From Siphonodentalium dalli (taxonomy: Eukaryota; Mollusca; Scaphopoda; Gadilida; Siphonodentaliidae): a DNA stretch of 64,000 bases. Where the stretch lies: the NCBI GenBank assembly GCA_032622095.1, contig CP136068.1, positions 118,471,509 to 118,535,508 of the forward strand, written 5' to 3'. The translations under genes were made by a program, and so were the position numbers. Shown piece by piece: positions 21,762-32,797 of the stretch (position 1 is its first letter; every line of letters begins with the position of its first letter). Under the pieces are notes generated by a model. That model ran no database searches. It saw only the letters and a list, made by a program, of their open reading frames with translations, and was not told where the DNA came from.

Positions 21762-23034
21762 TCACATGAACACTTACTTCACATATTTGTGCCAGACAAA
21801 TCCACTTTTGTTCAATTAATTGTAAATTAGTTTATGGTTTTCATCAGGCTTACCTTACCGGATGAAAAAAAATGGCACCAGCTTATTTTCAGAAATTTAT
21901 TTTCCTATCGCGCACTGTCGGATCTACCAGTCGATGTCGGATTGAAATTTAGTAATTATGGAAGTGCTATTCCTGCGAAGCGTGATCGCCACTACAAGAA
22001 ATAGCCTTCATTTTATGCGAGTTCAATTATTTATACTGTGTATTCTTGTAACACAAGTACGGTTTAAACTTGTTTAGTTGGAGAGTAGCTGTTTTTGGAC
22101 AGTTGAGTCACCACGCAAAAACAGCTCTCAATAAGTTATCGTACCTTTTGGTCGCTAATGACAAAATATAGGTTTATCATGGGTTCATGGATGTATCTCT
22201 GATTTCATTTGAATATTAGCACTGTTTTCATCTATGGGTGACATAAAACATGTCTGACAACATTACAGCAACAAATTACATAATTATTACAATAAACGGC
22301 AAAATTCCAGAGTGCGACACCCGTAAAATTTACCCTGACACAAAGTAACCATTGTTGGGAAATATAAGATACTTTCCAACCGTTGCAAATCTTGTAATTT
22401 ACAAGTAAATTTGCTACTGTGCGAATATACGGGGTAACCAGTTAAACATCATGAAATGGGCTCTAATGTTATTCCGGGTACTGCCGAGAGAATAACATTA
22501 AGAAAACAATTCATTTATTGAAAAACATAAGAATACGAAATACACAATACATTCACAGGATATCGAAACAGTGCCGTGTAAGTTCCTACCAATTGGCCTT
22601 ACTTTAAAGAAATAAATATGAAAACATGGCAAACACTGCAGAAAGAGTTTGAGTAATGAATTGTGCACTCGTATGCATGGCTCAAACCCAGGGAATGCAG
22701 TGAAAATTTAAGCCTTGGCCTTGGGCCTATCTGAAATAAAAAATGTCCCCTATTAACGACTTTGCCGAGTGCATAATTGTACAAACATGATGTTTGTACA
22801 AAAGGAACGATAGAATATGTAATGTTAGTTCATTTTTTTGGGTTTATTTTAATTAACGCGTGTTCTTGGAAAATTACCATAATTTCCGGAAATTGCCGAA
22901 AATTCGGACAAGATGGCGACGCTTTGAGCGCCAAAATTTTCCAAGAGAAAAGTCACAAATTGAATTATATTTGATTTATACGTTGATTTCCATTTTATCA
23001 CACGCACGTTAGGTTCGAATCACCTAGTCTCCAA
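21762..23034. other. no gene recognised
   Basis: AT-rich sequence with short ORFs only. No repeat of the window was recognised here. Confidence 0.45.
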
Positions 23035-23288
23035 TATAACATGATTATGGTTAATTAGTTTACAATGTCTAGTGAAAAATTACCTATAGATGTGGTCATG
23101 AATACGTAGATATGTTGTCGGTTTGAAAGGTAGTGCATGAATGAACGAATCCCATCGTGACGTCGTATTCGGGAGGAGTCGGGGTCACGTGATCGGTTCC
23201 AAGCGCGGTGAACACATCTTCGTTGGTTTCCGGATGACCTCGGCAGAAGTGAAGCCTTGGTAGCGAACAATAGGCCAACACCGCTACA
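23035..23288. repeat. 254-bp dispersed repeat, copy 2
   Basis: Same length and ends as 7465-7718. The flanks differ at once on both sides. Followed 50 bp later by a MITE insertion. Confidence 0.75.
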
Positions 23289-23339
23289 GATTGTTCACAT
23301 GATTGCGATGTTGTCGTATATGATGAAACCGTACTCGTA

Positions 23340-23745
23340 CCCCGCTGGACAAAACAAGTGTCCATTGACACCGCGGTGTATTTGCCGTTCGGCCGCGGTG
23401 TCAGAGTTTGTAACTGCAGCAGTTGAGCACTGTGGCCGAATGGCAAGTACACCGCGGCCGAACGGCAAGTAGCCTACACTGCGACCGAACGGCAAGTACA
23501 CCATGGCCAAAAGGCAACTACAACGGTGCCGAGTGGCATGTACACCGTGGTTAGATTTCTAGTTTGTATCGACTTTTTTCAGTTTAATGAACGTACACCG
23601 CGGCAACTACACCATGGCCGAATGGCAAGTACACCGCGGCCCAACTGTAGTTAGTAGGTGGAGCCCGGTGTAGTTTTTTATTTCGGCCACGGTGGCAACG
23701 CTAACCGCACCGCGGTTAAGTGGACAATTATTTTGTCCAGCAGGG
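23340..23745. mobile_element. MITE with TA target duplication and internal CACCGCGG repeats, 406 bp
   Basis: TA at 23338-23339 and 23746-23747 flanks TIRs CCCCGCTGGACAAAACAA and (reverse-complemented) CCCTGCTGGACAAAATAA. The TIRs continue through TGTCCA to ACCGCGGTG. A TA duplication fits the Tc1/mariner group. Inside are about eight degenerate copies of a roughly 20-24-bp word around GTACACCGCGGCCGAACGGC. Confidence 0.72.
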
Positions 23746-23944
23746 TAGGTTGTTTGTAAAGCATGTGACTGACTACCCTGCGATCTTTCCAGCCACGATT
23801 TTCACGTACACACGACTGCGATTACGTCACAAGTGGATACGACACAATTTTGAATCTAAAATCAAACAGTGCTTGACATTATTTTTTGACTTGTGATTTT
23901 GACGTGAGCATGCACATTCTAACTAGCGGTTACTTCCTACGACG

Positions 23945-24020
23945 GAAATCCTTCCACTTACGATTGAATCGTGGTCGTCTGAACGCTCACTACTAGTAAG
24001 TAGATAATATTATTTCACTT
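23945..24020. repeat. inverted partner of the 7376-7435 block
   Basis: CCACTTACGATTGAATCGTG and GGTCGTCTGAACG are the reverse complement of the block at 7376-7435. Confidence 0.5.
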
Positions 24021-24558
24021 CCAATTTCCGACAAGACCTAATTTCAAATTAATGAAATATACACAAGTCATCGAAAACCAAAATTAGTTGTTTGTTTACA
24101 CCTTTTATAGCTCGAACAAGTTATCACAGACCACAGTTGTTGGAAATTTGTGTCAAAACCTCGAAAAAATAAATATCTCCACCTCTACTTATAATACTGT
24201 AAATAGCAAGCCCACGGGAAGCCATGGGGGTTCATACCCTTCGAACGAACTGCCCCTTTTCCTGCAAGTGCCCGGTGGTGGTGATCGCCGTTCATGCGAA
24301 CATGTCATGTGCAGCATTTGCTGAGCGGCAATTGGTGAGAGGGACCTCTCTTCGAACGAAGATGTATATACGGGTATAAATATAGTCACATATAGTTAAT
24401 GCAGGCTTAGTCTGGACAGAGACTGGTGCACACAAATTCAATAAATACAAATGTATAGACCGCCAACCCATGTCGGTATAAAGCTGCTTTCACAGACATG
24501 CGGCTGATGCACGAGGCTAGATGGGGAACCTTATATATATAGGCGCAACGTTTCAAAC

Positions 24559-24587
24559 CATATATATATATATATATATATATATAG

Positions 24588-24627
<40 letters not shown>

Positions 24628-24628
24628 A
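24559..24628. repeat. (TA)n microsatellite
   Basis: About 70 bp of TA with one GC interruption (TAGCTA). Possible cruciform-forming sequence. Confidence 0.9.
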
Positions 24629-24636
24629 ATGACTGG

Positions 24637-24701
24637 GGTTGTGGCTGATGCAGTTAAGCATATTTTTAAATCGGATGGGTTTAACTGCATCAGCCACAAC
24701 C
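24637..24701. repeat. perfect 21-bp inverted repeat with 23-bp loop
   Basis: GGTTGTGGCTGATGCAGTTA+A (24637-24657) is exactly complementary to 24681-24701. With one mismatch the stem extends about five more base pairs (ACTGG against TCAGT). No element ends were identified. Confidence 0.8.
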
Positions 24702-24709
24702 TCAGTTGG

Positions 24710-25410
24710 TCGCAGTCGCAGGTCTGTGAAAACAGGAATTCGACCTGCATGGGGTTCAACAACATAACCAACTAAAAGTAGCCTGACATAATCACTGGAT
24801 ATAAAGACCAATGTATACAGCAAAGGGGTGTCGTCTAAATCATATCCCTTCGAACGTCCGGCGAATATCATATCAGCCTAAAGCCGGGGCAGAGACTGGT
24901 AATACTACAAAGTGCCAACTAACCTATGTCCATCAACCTTGGTCAAAATTTCCACTGTTCCAAATATCGTTGAATGCCCGACATGTACATTTATAGTCGG
25001 AAATTTCACACGAAACAATAGGTTGAAATATTTTTGTAGATCGATTATCCAACAATCTATTAGTGTGGAATGGTTTGTTTTAGACCAACATAAAGTTTGC
25101 ATATTGTCCTACTTTTGGTCAACATTTTGGACCGAAATGACCATCAGTTGGAAATTTTCCAACCGTATAGGGGATGTCAGGTCTGAAGTTTCTAAAACGT
25201 GGAAACCTTGAGGCTACTCAATAGATGCTATAGCATTTTGCAATTTGTATGTTCAAATTTCAAAATGTTCTCCCACGGCCCAGTGAATTATGTGTCACCG
25301 ATCACACGAGGACGGAGTTGTATTAATAGTAATAACATGCAATATCGTTCGACCTATTGGTGGCCCTTGACTGTCGGGACATTAACATTTAATGCCCTCC
25401 AAAATTATTA
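24710..25410. other. no gene recognised
   Basis: Short ORFs only; nothing recognised between the hairpin and the TATACCCC repeat. Confidence 0.4.
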
Positions 25411-25970
25411 TTATACCCCCCCCGCACGCAAGTTGTGGGGGTGGGGGTATACTGGAAACATCTTAGCCCTCCGCCTGTCCATCCGTCCATGGACACAGAT
25501 TTGGGCGGAGTTTTTCTCAGTCATTTTTAATCATTTTCCACGAAACTTGCACAGACAGCAACCACAATGATAACCTGTGCACCTGCGATTATGAGGTATG
25601 TCCAATTTTTTTTAGCTATCCCCCTTTTTCGTCTTTAGAACATTTTCAATACAGGATTACTTTGAGCTTTTGTTCCTATTACTTTGAGCTTTTGTTCCTA
25701 TATTTTTTGGTCAATTGTTTTAAAACTTTCACAGACATTTAGTACCATGGGAAACTGTGCACCTGCGATTATGAGGTCTTTCAAACATTTCTTTGTGGAG
25801 TTATCACCCTTTTTCGACTTAGAAATTGTTCAATAAACGGTACATGTATACCTTTGTCTAAGATTTTATTCCCACATTTTTTGTTTAATTTTTTATAAAC
25901 GGCACATTATTTATTACCATGGGATTCTGTGCACCTGCGATTTTAAAGTCGGTCAGAGTGCACTTCCACT
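25411..25970. repeat. TATACCCC-family dispersed repeat, copy 2
   Basis: Starts TATACCCCCCCCGCACGC and GGGGGTATACTGG as a hairpin, then CCGTCCATGGACACAGATTT. Three internal units carry CTGTGCACCTGCGATT (about 25575, 25760 and 25930) at roughly 180-bp spacing. It lacks the hAT insertion present in copy 1. Confidence 0.75.
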
Positions 25971-26824
25971 TTACTTGCTACCAAAGCTCATATACAGAGA
26001 ATATTTTATCTTCTTTTTTCCGTTTTATGCAGAACATAACTCAACATTTGGGTTTAGTCGCTATGGATGCTTGCGACAAAAATGGCAAAGATAAGATCAT
26101 CATAAGTTATTGTCGTTAAAGAGACTGTTCAGCAGACATTCTACTAGTACTTATGTTCCAATTCACAATTTTAACCGGCTCCAACTTGAAAACAAATTTG
26201 ACAGAGTTTGTTGAATTCATGTCTGATATAATACAACATGTGTTGGATATTTTAGGATGTGGGTGTGGGAAGGGGTGGCTTTATACATTTCAAGTTGTTC
26301 AAGGTGGATGCTTCCACAATGAAGACCCTCCATCCACGTCCCTGATGAATGTTGGTGAAGTACATATGTGATTTTATAGCCCTGGAAGTTATTGATGTGG
26401 CCAATTTTCAGATTTCATATGTTTGTATACCATTTCAATTAACCAACTTGTCTGAGTAATAGCTTTTACTACTGAAAACAATATTGTAATAAGTGTTTAC
26501 TAATTTTTTTTCCACAGACCATTGTTGATCACAGAAATAGAAGGACATTTGTTGCAGATAACCTCAGTTTATCGTAAGAATGAGTGATGTGATCATCTGA
26601 ATTTGCTGCAAGACAACTTTGCCAATAATTCTGGAATTTGTGAGAGGACAAAACATTTTCAATGGCAGTCTGTGCCTGTGAGTATAAATATAATGATGTT
26701 ACTTTGCATTTCAACTAATCTTTTAATTTTGAGGGGCATTGGGGCTACGTGATCTGACTCACATGTATCGCAACATGCACATATACAGTTTAGATATCGT
26801 CATGCTACACATTCGTTACACAAG

Positions 26825-26911
26825 TCCCCAGAATTTTTTTTACCCCACCCCGATAGTACTTAATCCCATATTAAGTACTATTGAGGGTGGGGTAAATTTT
26901 TGTTCTGGGGA
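26825..26911. mobile_element. 87-bp palindromic MITE, copy 1
   Basis: Almost fully self-complementary: TCCCCAGAA, TTTACCCCACCC, then GATAGTACTTAAT, loop, ATTAAGTACTAT and GGGTGGGGTAAA, ending TTCTGGGGA. A related copy starts at 27819. Confidence 0.7.
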
Positions 26912-27812
26912 GATGTGATTCGATAAATCCCTGCTACAATACATATGATTTTTATAGCATACCATTCCATGTCAATATAGTGATTAGTCACGCTAAAAGA
27001 ATTGAATTTATCCTTTAGCTTCAGTTGGAAACTATTTTCTGATGTTGAATGCTAGTTTTACCAATCATAGCCAATAATGAACTGTAAATGTTGTGGACAA
27101 AATATATAAAAATGTGGGAATAAGGACATTGCGATACATCTGTTAAAAGCATGATACAACTCTTCAGAAAAAAAACAGGTCACCCATATATAAAAAGGTC
27201 ATTATATCCATATCGTATATGTAAGACTTTTAGGATTTGAATTTGCTAAATTAAGTAGGGTCCTGCCAATATTCAAATATGATCAAATCCAAATTCAAAT
27301 ACCAATTCGAATAATGCACACTATTAACGAATTGAATATAATATATCTGAGTTTGGTGACTGGTAGCGATTAGCGAGAAAATGCGGTGTTTTGAGTCTGG
27401 AAAATAATCTATCATATACAACCATTCCCCATATATAATTCAGAAGTTTATAAATTTTGTAGTGTGTGTTAAATAAATTGCTGTTAATTTTGCATCAGCT
27501 CCCCAAAAAAGGTTATGTTCTATGCCAGGAGATTAGATAAAATAATAAATCAGAGGACGGTAAGTATACACCCAAATGAGAATATCTATCATGTCTAGCC
27601 ATATATATGCGCATTTGCAGAACCATTGTTCAGCCACCAAAATTTAATATATAACCTGATTTCATGTCGGACGTCAATGTTTCTCGAAATAGATGTGAAT
27701 ATGTGACATGTCTGATTCAGTATGGGATGTCATTACTATCATTAGTATTTGTTAACACAGAGAATGAACTATGAAATGACAAATGACATCACTATATATC
27801 AGCTGTCTATTT

Positions 27813-27916
27813 CACAGGTCCCCATAACAAAAATTGAACCCACCCCCAATAGTACTTAATCTATAGGATTAAATACTATTGGGGTGGGTAAATGTTTTGT
27901 TCTGGGTACCTGTGGT
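27813..27916. mobile_element. palindromic MITE, copy 2
   Basis: Same family as 26825-26911: AATAGTACTTAAT with loop CTATAGG, and CCCACCCCC/GGGGTGGG arms. Outer CACAGGT/ACCTGTGG extends the stem. Confidence 0.65.
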
Positions 27917-29479
27917 CTATTTCATGTGGAAATGGACAGCACATGCTTAGTAAACAAAGTTTCATGCGTATGTTTTGTGTTGGATTGCTGATATGTGACC
28001 TATTTGTAGCTTAATAGCAATTTAAGGGGCCCATAATAATACTGAATGTTGAGATTCGCGAGTTATTGTCATTGATCCTGGTAATGAAATCCATTATTTT
28101 CTAAGACGGAGGTTGGTCAGGATGCTGAAATCAATAATCCAGATGAACTACTCTCATAATGAGGGGGTATTTACGTCTCTACACTGAATTGTGCACTGCG
28201 AAGCTCAACAGAGATATTATATAGATATATTCTCCGCTGATGTTGAATTGAATATGAATCATATACTCATGCATGTTCAATAGAATATGATTTTTTTTAA
28301 TTTTCGCAGGATCGTAAAATTAAGTTACCCCTAGTGGCTTTGACAGCAATGACAGGGGAGAGGCATAGTAGGTATGCCTCAGAGTAACATGATTCAATGA
28401 TAGAAGAGGACAAACTAGCATAGACATAGACAGAACACAACGCAAATCGAGAATCTTTTATCAAATGAGTTGCAGATGGCGCATGGATATATTTCACGAG
28501 AGCATACCTCGAGCGAAATGTAACTATGCACCGTCCACACCGAGTTCGATAAAAGATTTGATATTATGCAAGTTGTGTTCTGTATTTATTCTACACCATT
28601 GTGTCAATCCATGAGTCAGCTACCTTTATTGTGTCAGATTTAAGTCTGATGGATAACCGGTTATGATCGGGACATCACCCGGGGCGGATTGTTGACAACC
28701 TAAATGTACCTGTATGTCACCTTTCTTGGCGACAATATCAACAAAAATACTTCCGGCTTGTATTCCACTAGAGGCATTCAATAATATGTATTCAATGGTG
28801 AGATTTTGTTGAATACGTGTGCCTCACGTCAATAGGTGTTGACTGTGAAATAAAGCTTTATTTATTTTATTTCACTTCTAATTACACACTTGCGATATTT
28901 TGGTCTATTTCGTAAATTCAGTTGCATTGTTTGTGGTAATTTCAGCTTGTCCACTATAGTGCAATCCTGATTGAGACTCGCAATTTATTTTACATCATGC
29001 ATGACAGCCCATCCAGTACCAGAGAATTAATTTAACTTCTTAGCATGTTTCTTGGCATGTTTAATAGATAACTAACTTGCCAAGAAAGTGGACAGATATT
29101 ATTATTTGATTGAATATTGGTGTGTAGTAAATACAAAACAAACCACACCTGCACATGGTGTATGCAAACAATTCTTCACTTATATGTTGAAGTGTTATGC
29201 TGCAAGATGTAACTTGACACTGGTCACTCATGTAAAATTTCACGGAACTTGAGCCCCAAAAACTTGTGCAATAACGTTCACCGTGCATTGACAGTCTCTG
29301 TATATTTACATGTTTTTCGTCACCTTTGAAGTGATTATTTATCTTTCTTCATTGTGTAATAATGATAAGCTTTTCGAGTATAATTTAGCAAGCTTTCAAG
29401 ATGGATTATCTCTTCCTATATCAAGTTGTATATAGTTTCCTGAGTATAACAAAATAAGTATGAATCGAAGATGCGTGTC
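27917..29479. other. no gene recognised
   Basis: AT-rich sequence with short ORFs. Nothing supported. Confidence 0.4.
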
Positions 29480-29900
29480 CCGAAATGTTTATATCAATTA
29501 AAGTACTCAATCCGATTCAATGGTCCCCATGTATTCAGGTTCCAACAACAACATTTTTTGAAATGCTGCTTCAGTTATCAGAATCGATTAATTGCCCAAA
29601 AATAATGATAACCACTGTCAATTATAGAATAAAATTGCTCGAAATGTGTTATTTATCAACATTCAATGAAAATTTGTCCTCATTATTAACACAAAGATAC
29701 TTGATTTTAGAGTTATCCATCTTCATCCGCGATTTGGTACGAGACCATCAGCTCATCGACTTTTTACCAGGCCACTATTAAGTCTCGATGGTGAAAAATA
29801 ATAGATTTAAAAAATCGATATGTAATAACTCTGAACTCGAATCAAATATGTTTACCCCCCCCCCGCCGAATTCAAATATATAGTAATTGAGGGGCATTTA
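29480..29900. repeat. dispersed repeat related to 50040-50500
   Basis: Shares TTGATTTTAGAGTTATCCA, TAATAACTCTGA, CTCGAATCAAATAT.TTTACCCC and ATAGTAATT.AGGGG with 50270-50490, in the same order and orientation, diverged. Confidence 0.55.
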
Positions 29901-30054
29901 ATCGGATGATGAATACTTAATATTGATTATATTTTAAACATTTTACAGCTCGTGTTTGTTCTGAACGATAACTATTTCTAAAAATAGTGACAAATATATG
30001 TCCCACTTGATAGTCACATTATATAAGAAAATGTTGATATAAAATCAATATTAA

Positions 30055-30577
30055 AGATACGGGCGGTGTTGGCGACGGGTATGCTGTTAAAATATTCACC
30101 TCCGTCAAAAACCGCCATAAACAGAAGGAATAGTAAGATATAGACAGAATTTGTTTGTATGCCAATCAGAAATATGGCATAAACAGTATGTTATTGTCAA
30201 TTGTGTCCCCTTTGTTATGTAAACAAAAGCAAAAGACGTTACGCCACTTGGCTTTTGTTTAGATCCGGATATGGTAAACATAAAGAGCGTTATTTGTTAC
30301 TGTTTTCCTGATATGGAAATAATAAAGAGCATTTGTATCATTTTTGTGTGATTAACCAATAGAATTGCGCTGTGTTATGTAAACAGAAGCACAACATCTG
30401 TAACACGAGCAGGCGCTTGTTTGCGTACATCATCGTATATATTGACGACAATTATATACTGTTTACGCGCTGATTATGTTTGGCATATGAACGGAACAGT
30501 ATATATTTTGGTGTTCCTTCTGTTGATGGCGATTTGAACATATATAAATATTTCTGCAACGAACGCCGCCCGTGCCT
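30055..30577. mobile_element. TIR element with TTAA duplication, 523 bp
   Basis: TTAA at 30051-30054 and 30578-30581 flanks the ends AGATACGGGCGGTGTTGGCG and (reverse-complemented) AGGCACGGGCGGCGTTCGTT. AAACAGAAGGAA/TTCCTTCTGTT lies further in on both sides. TTAA with an AG terminus fits Kolobok- or piggyBac-like elements. Two internal units share TTATGTAAAC...AGAAGC...CGCTTGTTT. Non-coding. Confidence 0.68.
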
Positions 30578-30581
30578 TTAA

Positions 30582-32117
30582 TTGATAGTAGCGTTCCCAG
30601 ATAGGTATTTTGGACTCATTTTCATTATGTTATACCCAGGAAACTGTACAATACTTGTTATGGGAACAGATAATTCATCTTTAAATTGAAGCCTGGAGAT
30701 CATACAGTATGTCATTTAATATTTGGGAAATATGATAAACATTGGTACAAGTGACCTAGATAGCTGGAACCTGATTTGTGGATTTTTATCAACTAGTGTG
30801 GTGGGGTGTCTGAAAATGGGTGGTTAAATGTTAACCTCCATGCTATAATAGATTTTCTTCAGTTCAAACCATGACATGCATAAAGAACAATTTAAAATTA
30901 TGACCTCATATATTTAATTTTTCAGGAAGACTACAGATTCATATATAAAATGAGCCATGTCAGGATGTTGAGGACTACCATACATTCATGAGCTGTTAAA
31001 ATGTGTAGCCGTAGCTGAGTAGCTCCAAAATGCCATGAGTCGAATTGCCCATTCAAGGTGGATGACAAACAGTATTTATGGACCAGTTCTCAAATGTGTG
31101 ACAATCTTCAGCTGTGTAATATATAATGCTTTGTAAATTACCATTTAATATGTCATTGTGAAGGAGGATGGATGACAAGTCACATTATTCTAATTGGTGA
31201 TCTGACAATCTTAAACTAAGGAATTTTCTGTTCTCTGTTTATGAAAATCATGGTAAATGAAGTCTTGTTTTTGGCTAAATACACGATTTGAGCACTGGAC
31301 GTATTATTATTCATATAATTTATTAACTGACTGAGACAGCCAAGGCCATTGCAAGAACTTCTGAAGTGGACCATCTAGTAACATTTCTCCAGTGAACATG
31401 TATGCTTGTGTCTCAACTGTTGTTCCGGTGTCAACCAACAATTTGAAGGTTCATCCAGCCCATGAAATATGAATTCCTAGTATAATTTGTTGGACATATA
31501 GCATATACAAGAACATGATCATGATACATGTATGATCTTATATTTTGATATAAAATTAAAGTTCATGCAAAATAATTATATTCTTTGAGAATTAACGTTT
31601 CTCTGTCAAAGCACTGGTAGTAACATGGTATTGGAAAAATGATGTCAGTTATAATATGTGTTTACTTATCTACTGAAAATAGGATAAGTCAGTGGGTGTC
31701 CATTGGTCCATTAATTGTTTTCGCAATTTGAGGGAATCTGTGTTCACAGTGCTGATTCATGGCCAGAACAATTAAATAACTTCAAAGAGACAAAATATAA
31801 TCTGGGTGTTTGATGCTGTGACGCCTTATCAGTGTTCTGTGGATTCTGTTCTGAATTGTATGTAGGCATTGGTACTGAATCGCATTTTTCATGATTTACC
31901 ATTAATTCTTATTTACAATAATTGGATAACAAATTGGGTTGTCCTGAAACTATTCGAGAAGTAATTCCTGTTCAATGACGGGTGTACCCTAACTAATACA
32001 GCAGAAATGGCTGGTCCAACGTTTGCCTGTAACTTCTGTCGTAAATTTTAATGGTACTTCTCTAACAGTTGTCTTGTCAAAAGTTCAAACAGATAAAAAT
32101 GAAAAATTTTTGCTCAG
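30582..32117. other. no gene recognised; possible intron upstream of the tandem exon
   Basis: AT-rich sequence with no supported coding region. If the exon-like units at 32118 onward belong to a gene, this would be intron or 5' flank. Confidence 0.35.
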
Positions 32118-32228
32118 TTTTTGAACAATCCTCATGCCATCGACATGGGAGAGGTGGCTTGGAGTTATTCCAAAGATCCTCGTGTCCTGTCAATTGAAGA
32201 GGTGACTTTGATGCTGATTCCAGAATGA
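32118..32228 (+). CDS. exon-like unit, copy 1 of 3 (unknown protein)
   Basis: Acceptor-like TTTTTGCTCAG precedes it. The 36-codon frame reads AIDMGEVAWSYSKDPR and LSIEEVTLMLIPE, then TGA. Copies at 32477 and 32798 keep the same frame and most residues (IDM-EV-WS-SKDPR-L-IEEV). Surrounding AT-rich sequence is also partly shared, so whole intron-plus-exon blocks were duplicated in tandem. I do not recognise the family. The real donor site is not evident; it could be near the CCAGAATG end. It is listed as CDS because of frame conservation, not because a full gene was found. Confidence 0.4.
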   Translation, partial: FLNNPHAIDMGEVAWSYSKDPRVLSIEEVTLMLIPE

Positions 32229-32476
32229 GAGCAATTTTTAAAAAGCATGTAAAAATTAAAACAGTGCATGTAACTCCATTCATAATAGCATTGTTTGTAT
32301 TGTCATTGTCATTCGATTGTACTGGTATATTTGAATTACAATGGCAACTATGTGAAGTTATGTCCCTCCGCAAATATGATGTATATGATAACACATTCTC
32401 TGCGGGTTAATACTTTTTGGACAGTACTGTGTCCTCTTGTCAAACTGATTAAAATTATATTTTCGTGCTCACTCAG

Positions 32477-32593
32477 TTTTTGAAAAATCCTCTTGTCATT
32501 GACATGAGAGAGGTGACATGGAGTCATTCCAAAGATCCTCGTGCCCTGTCAATTGAAGAGGTGACTTCGATTCTGGCTCTAGGGTACAAGTAA
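32477..32593 (+). CDS. exon-like unit, copy 2 of 3 (unknown protein)
   Basis: Follows CACTCAG. The 38-codon frame contains VIDMREVTWSHSKDPRALSI and EEVTSILALGYK, then TAA. Against copy 1 it has about ten amino-acid changes and no frameshift. The 320-360-bp spacing of the three units indicates tandem duplication. Confidence 0.4.
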   Translation, partial: FLKNPLVIDMREVTWSHSKDPRALSIEEVTSILALGYK

Positions 32594-32797
32594 TTAACTT
32601 ATAAACTTTAGTGCCTCTAACTTTTCCTATTCAACATATTTGCTTAGTTGCCTATTTATTTTACAGGCAAATGACAATGCCAAATATCGCTGATGTATAT
32701 CGCATAGCACATTCTTTGTGATTTTGTTCTGGGTAAAATTTTCTGACAGTGCTGTTTTCTCAACAAAATTTTATCGTTATGGTACTTTCATGCTCAG

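Noticed and set aside
24407-24871. 154-codon minus-strand ORF rich in Tyr-Ile repeats
   Set aside because: Produced by the (TA)n tract and the hairpin.
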